Shown: positions 9,962 to 17,821 of the stretch, piece by piece
Position numbering within the stretch: the first letter of the stretch is position 1
How the letters are laid out: each line of letters opens with the position of its first letter
Origin: Mastigamoeba balamuthi
Taxonomy: Eukaryota; Evosea; Mastigamoebida; Mastigamoebidae
Direction: 5' to 3'
Length of the DNA stretch: 26,028 nucleotides
Assembly: GCA_902651635.1 (NCBI GenBank)
Contig: CACRSC010000015.1
Coordinates: 1,027,048-1,053,075, forward strand
Made by a program: the position numbers and the translations under genes
Notes under the pieces: generated by a model
The model's input: only the letters and a program-made list of their open reading frames with translations
Told to the model about the DNA's origin: nothing
Database searches by the model: none

Positions 9962-10082
9962 TCGGGATTACTAGATCCGATACTCAGGGAGGAGGGCTGC
10001 GACAGGGGGCTCAGCTGGAAAAACGAAGAACTGATTGGACTGAATTGTAGTTCTTTTAAAGCGAGAGAGATAGTAATCCCGA
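9962..10082. repeat. Inverted 12-mer pair flanking about 100 nt
   Basis: TCGGGATTACTA at 9962-9973 recurs in reverse complement at 10071-10082, and again at 10184-10195 within the copy of the flank that lies after the N run. The arms are perfect over 12 nt and are separated by about 97 nt. It could be a remnant of a small element or a chance palindrome; nothing else ties it to a known mobile element. Confidence 0.5.
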
Positions 10083-10125
10083 AGTTCCTTCCGGTCTCGA
10101 ATTCTGTGATGGATAAAAAAGCTCC

Positions 10126-10177
10126 NNNNNNNNNNNNNNNNNNNNNNNNNNNNNNNNNNNNNNNNNNNNNNNNNNNN
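10126..10177. other. Assembly gap (52 N)
   Basis: A run of 52 undetermined bases. Its flanks repeat each other, as described for the surrounding duplication, so the true distance may be zero or negative. Confidence 1.
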
Positions 10178-10227
10178 GAGAGATAGTAATCCCGAAGTTC
10201 CTTCCGGTCTCGAATTCTGTGATGGAT

Positions 10228-10232
10228 AAAAA
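10228..10232 (-). terminator. RNA polymerase III terminator (T5)
   Basis: Five As on the plus strand are five Ts on the transcribed minus strand, starting two bases after the discriminator base of the tRNA. This is the standard Pol III stop signal and supports an active tRNA gene. Confidence 0.85.
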
Positions 10233-10233
10233 G

Positions 10234-10306
10234 CTCCCCAGCGGGGAATTGAACCCCGATCAGCCATGTGACAGACGGCTATACTAAACCGTTATACTAC
10301 TGAGGA
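10234..10306 (-). tRNA. tRNA-Asp(GTC): tRNA-Asp (anticodon GTC), no intron
   Basis: The reverse complement folds into a full cloverleaf of 72 nt plus discriminator G73. The acceptor stem TCCTCAG/CTGGGGA pairs at all seven positions with one G-T pair. The D arm has a 4-bp stem. The anticodon stem GCCGT/ATGGC carries the loop CTGTCAC with anticodon GTC. The T arm is CGGGG/CCCCG with loop TTCAATT. The GATCGGGGTTCAATTCCCCG block is typical of eukaryotic tRNA-Asp. G73 is also the aspartate discriminator. CCA is not encoded, as expected for a nuclear gene, and a T5 terminator follows. Confidence 0.96.
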
Positions 10307-10464
10307 TTACACAAAATTGTAATTCTCAGTGATGGTGGAGGGCTTGAATCAGTAGAGCATAACAATCATGGAACCCTTCATCCACCAAGTACTCATCCTC
10401 ACACACTCGAGACACGAACCAAATAGTGACATCAGTTTTCGGTGAGCCTTACGTTAAGGTTGTT

Positions 10465-13274
10465 TCATTCGCTTGTGTTCTTCAACTGTGACATGGAGCA
10501 CAGCAGGATCTGCCTCAACTTCTCTACGTAGCAGCCAGCAAGGCCTGTGACGCCCTTCTTCAGGCCCTTCTCCATGGCATCCAGCACCTGCCCCACGCTA
10601 TCGCGGGCCTTCTGATCGTCACTGCATTTGTGTGAGATCGGCAACTGTGCGCACGAGGTTACGCACCACCTGACCGAGTACGAACGGAGGCATTCCTCCA
10701 GTCGTTGCTTGTCTTTGAGCAGCGGAAGCTGCACGGCAAACAGCAGCTTGTCACAGACAGTCCCGTCAGGGCGCAGGAAGTGGCAACCACTGTCGACCGC
10801 CAGCGCCTTGGAGACCTCGTCACGCAGGGCCTGCAGGTCGTCTTCCTCGACAAGCTTGCACTCGATATCGATGGGCATGCACTCGCACGGGTTGCTCTCC
10901 ATCGCGAAGCCGTAGAACAGCACGTGGTCGCACGTCTGCGTGGGCCCCACAGAGTCGTAGACCTCCTCGCCCACACGGATGGGCCGCTGGGCGACCAGCA
11001 GGAGGTTCCCGTCCGCGTCGAACACGCGCGAGAGCTTATCGAAAGGGCTGTGCCGCGGGAGGAACGGCAGCAGCATCAAGGCCTCGCCCTCGTCGCCCTC
11101 GACGATCCTCTGCGAGGCCACCGTGTGGAAGAAGAGGTACTGGTCGAGAGGCATCATTTGACTCTTGCGGGCAAGGTACCCCTGCTTCACAAGCTTACGG
11201 GTGAGCCTCGACCTGTTCTTTGCAAGCTCCTCCTTCATCTCCACAGTGAGGGCTTCGCGCAATTAGTAGTCTGGGGCAACAAATACGATGGGTCGCCAAC
11301 CGTGCAATTTGGTGCCCTCGATGAGGTAGAGCTCCTCGTCACTCCACAGCATCGACTCGGATCGAGTAGAAGGCAGTGCCTCTGCGTGGATGGGTCAGAA
11401 CAGAGGATGGACGAGAGGAAAGCGCCTCACCGAAGAAGAACGAGAAGCTGGGGTCCGACGAGTGCTCGTTGAGAAACAGGGCTGCCACGTCCTCGAAGTC
11501 CTCGATGGACTCGGCGACCCCCGCGAGCTTCCCGCCGTGCGACTCGATGGCAGTGCCGCTGATAAGGAACCTCGACGGGATCTTCATCACAGCCTCACCG
11601 GCCTGTTGCGGGTCGGCCTGAGTGTCTGCACACGCAGCGAGGCCGGAGGGATCCCACGTACGTCGATGTTCTTGGTCGCCACCATAATTGTGTCCCCGGT
11701 GGTCTTCTCGACGTCGTACCTGACAGCAGTGAAGACTCCGAGCTCCATGGCCTTGGCGTTGAACTTCTCCAGCGCCGTCGTGCCTCCCGCAGGGCCGCGC
11801 GGCGGGTAGTACCTGAACCCCCTCTTCAGGCCCGACACGAACGCCAGCGCCCTCTGCGACGCGACCGCAGCGGCATGCCTCAGTATGCGCGCCTGGCCAC
11901 ACCGGTACAGAACGATGCCGCGCATCCTGGGGCTCAGGGTGCCGCTGGCCAGCAGCGCCTGGTCGGCCTCGACGTCGGTGAACACCTGCTTGGCGAGGTG
12001 GTCGCGCAGCAGCCGCGAGAGGGTCGACAGCGCCTCGACCTCGTTCCGGTCGCTGATCGGGCCGTGCGTCCCCGCTGGCGCCGGCTGGTAGTAGTAGGCC
12101 TCGGCGTCGTCCATGCACAGCACCCTGAGAGCGTCGACCAGCGTGTCCGGAATCGGGTTCTCCGGGTCCTCGGTCAAGTAGTGCTCAGGGCTGCCGATTA
12201 TGCGATGCGTGCGTGAGTTTGCGAGACTGAGGCACGCATGGGGGGCAATTGTGGCAAATAAAATGTCTTGTTGACGAGGCCTGCCGGGGGGGCAACGCAC
12301 GCGAGGCTGGAGAACTGGAGGGCTCGGGTCTTCTGGGCGAACAGGGGGTCCTCACGGGCGAGGCTCAGCTTCACCGCAAAGGCGTCGAGCTCGTTCTTGT
12401 CGTAGGCAAAGCCGTAGTTGAGCAGCAGCTTCTCGTTGCTGCGGTGCCTGTAGTTGGCGTACAGCTGCTCGCCCTCGAAGACGTCCTCCTCGCACCGGAT
12501 GGCGAACCACCCGTCGTCCGCGCCCGGCCCCGACGGCTCGCTCGTGACGTACGTGACGTGCGCCGTGGGGCTGTGGTTGAGCATGCCGCACAGAGGCAGC
12601 AGGCACGCCACGTCCTCGCCTCCGATGCGTGCGGCGAACGCGCGCGACCAGAAGCACTCGTACGCCCACGCGAGGTCCTCGTACTCGCACGGCGCGTCGC
12701 CCAGGAGCCGCGGGTGCTCGCGCCTGAGGACCGGCACGTGCACGGCGAGCGCACGCAGCTTCGACCGGATGCCGTGGACGGCCTCGTACAGGTTCGTCCC
12801 CCGCATCTGCTCCAGCTCCCCGTCCTCGTACGTCACTGGAGTACCGACCACCTTGGGCTCCGCCTCTGCTCGCGCAGCGCCGGCCCAGGTGTCGTAAACC
12901 GCGCAGACGCGTCAGTTTGCGGTGCCATACGCGCTCAGTGCACACTGACGGATGAAAGGGGCCCAGAAGAACGACGGGTCCGTGTTGCGGCGGTTCACGG
13001 CGAGGAAGAGGTAGACCAGCGCCCACTTGTCCGCGCCTATCTCGGGGCCCTCGAGGGCGAGCTCGGGCCACGCCCTGCGCACGTTGGGGACGCTGATGGC
13101 GAGCCGCAGCGGTATGCGGATGGCGACCTCGCCGTGGACGATGTGGGACGTGGCCTTGCCGCCGTGGCCCTCGGCGAAGACCCCGAAGCCCACGTGGGGG
13201 AACTCGGCGCCGTTGGCGCTGAGCCACTGCGCGAGCGCCGCGAGCCGCGCGTCCCTGTCCTGTTCGACTGACAT
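10465..13274 (-). CDS. Tandem double SET/RuBisCO-LSMT-type methyltransferase
   Basis: Minus-strand exons 13274-12944, 12835-12301, 12190-11662, 11602-11431, 11381-11301 and 11252-10465 join in phase (1, 2, 0, 1, 1) to 811 aa. Module 1 (about 1-420) has a SET domain with LLPLCGMLNHSP and GEQLYANYRHRSNEKLLLNYGF, then a RuBisCO-LSMT substrate-binding domain (LVDALRVLC ... RNEVEALSTLSRLL). Module 2 (about 430-811) starts in the same open frame (LEKFNAKAMELGVF ... VATKNIDAGEAVMKIPSRF), continues through WSDEELYLIEGTKLHG and ends in a weaker C-terminal domain. No stop or suitable ATG separates the modules. Such enzymes methylate lysine or histidine on non-histone proteins such as actin (SETD3) or ribosomal proteins. 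In module 2 the NHS core reads RHS, so it may be inactive. The junction near 12835-12944 has alternatives. Two separate genes remain possible but fit less well. Confidence 0.8.
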
Positions 13275-13397
13275 GTTTTATGCCCTATCCCGGCTGCTGA
13301 CGCAAACAAATATCAAGCAGGCCACGTCACCGGAAGAAAAAATCTTCTCTGGTATCGGTACTGCGTTGGCAAGGCGAGCGACGGTCCCCCTGGTGAC

Positions 13398-15385
13398 TTA
13401 GTGGATGACCGGGGCTGTAACAAAGTTGGCTGTCATGTCGCTGTCTGAAGCGTCGGTCTCGAGGATGACAACCTCGTTGGATCCGCTCCTCAGAAACGAC
13501 GCGGGCACGTACAGCGTCGTCTGCGGAGCCATCGCCCAGTACCTGCCGATGTTGTTCCCGTTGATGAACACAATCCCCTTTGTCCACCCCCCGCTGTGGA
13601 AGAACGTATCCCTCGGGTCACCGTCAATGCCTTTGGCCATCGCGTCAGTCACTTGGGTCTCTGCTGAAACGCAGGCTATCGTACGAATCTCCCCCTTGAA
13701 GAACTTCGGGGTGTGCGATGGCAGGTGTCCGTGAGGGCTGGGGAGCTTCTGGGGAGGCAGGAGAGTGAGCGGCAGAGCCCACATCGTCCACGGTCCGTCA
13801 AGAGCTTTGCCGGCAGCGGAGATGCCTCCCAGAATGCCCTTGTCCTGGCTGCTCGTGTGGATCCTGCCCTCGTTCTCGACGAGGACGTTGAGCGTCTCTC
13901 CGCAGGCGATGGTGGCGGTGAACGTGTCTCCCTTGTTGTGGAGCCTGTCGAGGGTGGCTTGGTGCTCTCCGTCGACGAACACAAGAGCGCGGTCATGCAG
14001 CTTCGAGAGGGTCAACTCAACTCCCGAGCCATTGCAGCTCGTGAGCTGGGTCTCGTACATAACGTATCCAAAGCTGGGCGGCACGTGAGTTCTGCAACGC
14101 GTGTAGCACTCTACTCACTCCAGCCCGAGTTTGGTGAACGAGAGCGGTGCCTGAGCTCTGACAGGCTCGCTGATCATCGAGAGCGTGGCCTGGTCCATCA
14201 ATGACGCCCAGACTGTCATCTCGATGTGGAACTCGCTCTTGGGAGACGGCAGTGGCGCTGGATCGGTGGGAACTGTCTGATACTTGGCGAGCACGTCTCT
14301 GATCGTGAGCCACTTGGAGCTCACGTCCCCCGACTCGGTGATGGCCGTGTCGTAGTCGTAGCTGGTGGTTATGGGCTGGTAGCCGCCGGAGCCCTCGACG
14401 GCGCCTGCAGTGAACCCGAAGTTCGTCCCGCCCACGTACATGTAGAAGTTGACCGAGGCTCCCGCCGAGAGTATCTCGTCCAGCAGCTTAGCCACCGCGG
14501 CCTCGTCGCGGGTGCTGTGCCTCGACCCCCAGACGTCGTACCAGCCGATCCAGTACTCCGAGACGAACAGGGGCCCAGTGGGCATGGCGGCCCTCAGCGC
14601 TCCGAACGCGTCCTTGGCGGTGCGGCTGAGCCCGAAGTTGACCGTGCAGAGGTCCACGCCGACGTTGCAGCCGTTGACGATCTTCCTCGTGTCGGCGCCG
14701 TTGGAGCTGAACGTGAACGCCGAGTCGACCCCAGCCGAGCGGATGATGTTGTGCAGGCGCTGCAGGTACGCCTTGTTCTTGCCGTAGTTGCCGTACTCGT
14801 TCTCGACCTGCACTCCAATGACAGGCCCGCCGCGCGCGTACTGCAGGGGCGCGATCATCTGCATCGTGCGGACCAGGAAGGGCTCCAGCGCATCGTAGTA
14901 CTGCGCGTTGTCCGAGCGAATGGCGAGGCCGGGAACAGCGTCGAGCCAGGCAGGCAGGCCGCCGTAGTCCCACTCGGCGCAGATGAAGGGCGAGGGGCGC
15001 ACGAGGACGAGGAGGCCCTCTGTCTGCGCCAGCTCGATGAAGCGGGTGAAGTTGAGGTCGCCGTCAAAGTCGAACGCCCCACGGACTCTCTCGTGCAGGT
15101 TCCACGCGATGTCTGTCGGCCGAGAACGTGAGACGGCCTGGCAGCGCTTGCGCAAGTGTGTCGCTTACACGTCTCGACTGTGTTGAGGCCTCCGAGGCGC
15201 ATCTTGTGAAGGCGGTCTGCCCACAGTGCTGCAGGGGTGCGGAAGTAGTGGAACGCCCCCGACACTATGCGGAACGGGACGCCGTCCTTGAGGAACTCGT
15301 CGCCCTGCACGACGAACGAGCGTGCGCTCGCCACCGCCGCGGTGGCCGAGAGCGCGAGCAGGCCCAGGAAAGAGAACGTTACCAT
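13398..15385 (-). CDS. Secreted or lysosomal beta-galactosidase, GH35
   Basis: Minus-strand exons 15385-15169, 15112-14119 and 14073-13398 join in phase to 628 aa, normal for animal-type GH35. A signal peptide ([21 protein letters not shown]) precedes [10 protein letters not shown]. The TIM barrel shows [24 protein letters not shown] (split by intron 1), [14 protein letters not shown], the acid/base glutamate in [11 protein letters not shown] (E178) and the nucleophile in [14 protein letters not shown] (E258), then [10 protein letters not shown]. The C-terminal beta domains include [23 protein letters not shown]. It removes terminal beta-galactose from glycans, probably in lysosomes or phagosomes or outside the cell. 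Intron 2 is 45 nt as modelled; an alternative acceptor at 14092 would make it only 27 nt and add six residues. The family's HEP motif reads HER here. The stop lies 123 nt from the start of the SET gene on the same strand. Confidence 0.92.
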
Positions 15386-15645
15386 CAGGCGTGGAGACAG
15401 GAAGGGTTGAATCGTCGGTGCAGATTTTTCTGATTTATGCCGATTGTGGCCGGAAACCGGCGACGAAATGTATGGATGGCATTTCCATCTAGTTGTGAAA
15501 TGTTCCGTCCATTTCTAAGGAATTCAGAGCACATTCTCATAATCCGCAGAACACCCGCGTGACCATTTCCCAGCAAATCTCCCCGGTGGGTATCGGCGAA
15601 GATACCCCTATCTTCGGAGGCCCCCGCTTGCCGGAGGGGCGCGAA
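15386..15645. promoter_or_regulatory. Divergent promoter region, GH35 and BOD1/SHG1 genes
   Basis: This 260-nt region lies between two divergent start codons. It contains several short perfect inverted repeats: GCCGG/CCGGC around an AAA loop near 15450, ATGGA/TCCAT near 15475, and GAAATG/CATTTC near 15500. A separate group of hairpins sits next to the BOD1/SHG1 start. A CATAAAT box on the minus strand near 15435 lies about 50 nt from the GH35 start. These are visible sequence features; regulatory roles are inference. Confidence 0.45.
15588..15640 (+). promoter_or_regulatory. Overlapping, mutually exclusive hairpins before the BOD1/SHG1 ATG
   Basis: GGGTATC (15588-15594) pairs with GATACCC (15601-15607) over 7 bp with a 6-nt loop. 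CGAAGATA (15597-15604) pairs with TATCTTCG (15609-15616) over 8 bp with a CCCC loop. The two stems share bases 15601-15604, so only one can form at a time. A third stem, GCCCC (15620-15624) with GGGGC (15636-15640), ends 5 nt before the ATG at 15646. The group may lie in the 5' leader of the mRNA or be a palindromic protein-binding site; the transcription start is not known. Confidence 0.55.
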
Positions 15646-17503
15646 ATGGCGGCAGCCAAGGAGGTCACAAGCGATCACGTGATCGAGCGTCTCAAGCGCA
15701 CCGGCGCGTTCGACGAGCTGCGCCGCTCGATCTCCGAGGCCTTCCGCGCCTCGGCCGCGGCCCCGCGCCTCAGCCGCATGGCGCTCGCCGTCGTCGAGTC
15801 GGTGCCCTCTGTCCGCGCCGCAGCCGCCGCCCCCGCCGGCCGCTCGCTCGTGGGCATCGCGCGCCAGAAGCTCTTCGCCGCGGCGCGCGGCGCGGTGCTG
15901 TCGTCGCACGTCATGGCCGAGGCCGAGGCGGCGGTCAGCGAGTTCATGGGCTCGTCCGCCGAGGTCGACGCGCTCGTCTCGCGGCGCGTGGGCGAAGCCT
16001 ACGACGCCCTGTGCAGAGGAGACCGTACGGCAGCGCCCTCTCTCGGTGCCCCGTGTCCCCCCCCCCCGGCTGCCGCCTCACCCGTGGCAACCCAGCGGAT
16101 CCCGTGCCGGTGCCGTCGGTCAAGCGGCCGCTGCCCGCGAAGGAGGCGAAGCAGCGGGACAACGCGGCGCACAGGGAGTCGGCCCCGCAGGCGCAGCAGG
16201 CAAAGGAGGGCGAGGGCGAGAAGGCCGCCAAGCGACCGCGCCTGGACGGACAGCAGGGCGCGTCGCCCTCTGCCGCGGAGCCGCAGGACAAGCCGTCGTC
16301 CCCGTCCTCCACCCACGAGGAGCGGGCCCCCAAGCAGCGCCAGGAGAGCGCCCACAGAGCGCCCGCAGTCAAGGCCGAGCCCAGGGCAGGGTCCCCGCCG
16401 GCCAAGGCAGCAGCAGCAGCACACGCGGCCAGCAGCGCGAGGGAGGGGAAGCCAGGGGCAGAGTCGCTGGCAAAGACAGAGCGCCCAGAGCGCAAGGCGG
16501 AGGAGGAGCGCTGCCCCACGACGCCTGTGGTCAAGCCCGCTGCGGTGCGGCCGCAGTCGACACCAGAGCGCCAGGCGCCGAAGCACCAGAGCGAGTGCCT
16601 GAGCCCCGCGAAGGCAGCCAGGCGCCCGCCGGAGCGCTGTAAGCCGCCGAGTCCCAGCTTCGCACGCAACGCTCACTCTTGCCCACTGCCGCAGCCTCGT
16701 CGTTCATGTGCGCCAAGTGCCACGGGGCCGTGGAGCAGACGGGAGGGAACCTCTTCTTCTGCCCGTGCTGCAGCAAGTCGCTGACCATCGCATGTAATGC
16801 CCGCCGAGTTGAATTTCGAAACAGCGCACGCACCTGACGCCACAATCCAGTCCTCGAGAAGGGCGTGGCACGCACGCCGACGCCGCCGTCGGTCAGCGGC
16901 GTGTCGGGGTCCTCCGAGTCGAGCAGCGGCGGCGAGTCGGACAGCGAGAGCGGCAGCGACGGGGACGGGGCAGCGGCCACCACGTCCGCAGACGACACAG
17001 CGGACGCGAGCAGCAGGCCCGACGCCAGCAACGCTGCCGACAGCAAGAGCGACGACGGCGAGGGCTCGTCGTCGTCCAGCAGCAGCAGCGGGAGCGAGAG
17101 CGAGGCCAAGGGGAAAGGGAAGCCCCGGAAAGGCGCCCCTGCACAGCGAAAGCGGAACACCACGCCCCCTCGTAAGGCGCGGAGGGCGCGTTCCGATTCG
17201 GAGAGCTCCGAGTGGTCGTCGGACGGCAGCTCGTCGTCCGGCGGGTCGTCGTCCGAGACCGAGGCCAGCAGGAGGCACCGCAAGACGGCGTACACGCGCG
17301 CGAGGAGGCCCGTGACGCGTGCGCAGGCGGCGCCGGGCCCACCGCTGACCACGACGGGGAAGAGCTGGTCGACGAGACGCCAGAACCCCGACGCGGGGCC
17401 GCCGGTGACCCCCGCCACGTCGCCCGCGCCCGGTGCGGGAGGGCAGGTGCACTCTGTGAGTCACGGGAGCTGGTCCTCGCGCCGTCAGCACCCTGCGGAC
17501 TAG
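15646..17503 (+). CDS. BOD1/SHG1-domain protein with C4 zinc ribbon and Ser/acidic tail
   Basis: Exons 15646-16024, 16096-16638, 16695-16793 and 16851-17503 all join in phase 1 and give 557 aa. Residues about 8-125 resemble the COMPASS-Shg1/BOD1 domain (HVIERLKRTGAFDELRRSI, then long Ala-rich helices). About 127-306 is a Lys/Glu/Pro/Ala-rich disordered region with a possible nuclear signal (KAAKRPRLDG). The small third exon encodes a zinc ribbon, CAKC-x13-CPCC (C313, C316, C330, C333). The tail is rich in Ser, Asp and Glu, then basic, ending in repeated SWS(T/S)RRQ(N/H)P motifs. SHG1 is a subunit of the COMPASS H3K4 methyltransferase, and BOD1/BOD1L regulate PP2A, chromosome alignment and fork protection; a nuclear chromatin role is inferred. 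Domain identity rests mainly on the first 30 residues. Intron 1 contains a run of 11 Cs. Confidence 0.72.
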
Positions 17504-17821
17504 CGGAAGCACAGGCGAACAAAACTCCAGCGCTTTTCCCTGCGTTGTTCCAATTGCTCGCTGTTCACGTGCGAAATCCCTCTGGGCGCCCTCTGCTCCT
17601 GCGCCGCGGGGCGGGCAGCGGAGGGGGAGGGCGTGTATGGGGCCGTGTGTCTTGGCGAAGGGGCACCGTTCCATAGGGCTGTGACATCAGTGTGACGCGT
17701 GGGACTCTTTCTCAACCACAAAAATAGTGGGTCGCAGCTCTGTTGTGGCATCCGTCACACGCGCCCGCGCGAAGAGTGGTGGCAGCACAGAGGGTCCCCC
17801 GCACGCCGCACCAGCACGAGG
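17504..17821. other. Intergenic spacer
   Basis: This 318-nt spacer lies between two plus-strand genes. It should hold the 3' end of the BOD1/SHG1 transcript and the promoter of the CBM20 gene. A near-palindromic TGACATCAGTGTGACGCGTG sequence at about 17682-17701 is the only striking element. An upstream exon supplying the missing first LIM zinc knuckle was looked for here and not found. Confidence 0.4.

Larger units (their letters stand above)
9589..10233. other. AT-richer intergenic spacer with assembly gap
   Basis: The stretch follows the MEMO stop codon and leads to the tRNA gene. It opens with a short GA repeat, contains CACACA-type microsatellite sequence near 9680-9750 and is clearly less GC-rich than the flanking genes. 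No open frame in it has a recognisable motif. I looked for snRNA, 5S rRNA and further tRNA signatures on both strands and saw none. An N run and a duplicated segment near its right end are listed separately. Confidence 0.55.
10065..10237. repeat. Duplicated tRNA 3' flank on both sides of an N run
   Basis: About 60 nt at 10065-10125 are repeated at 10178-10237, on either side of 52 Ns (10126-10177). The copies are identical except for one extra A in the A run (six versus five). The left copy ends in the A run followed by GCTCC, exactly the Pol III terminator plus the last bases of the tRNA on the minus strand. Either overlapping contig ends were not merged during scaffolding, or the gap hides another copy of the tRNA unit. 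Confidence 0.9.

Noticed and set aside
12249-13271. A 340-codon plus-strand frame
   Set aside because: It lies antisense to the well-supported SET module 1 and is a by-product of GC-rich codon use.
14092-14118. A 27-nt intron in the beta-galactosidase gene
   Set aside because: An acceptor at 14074 gives a 45-nt intron in the same phase, in line with other short introns here; the 27-nt form stays possible but is less likely.
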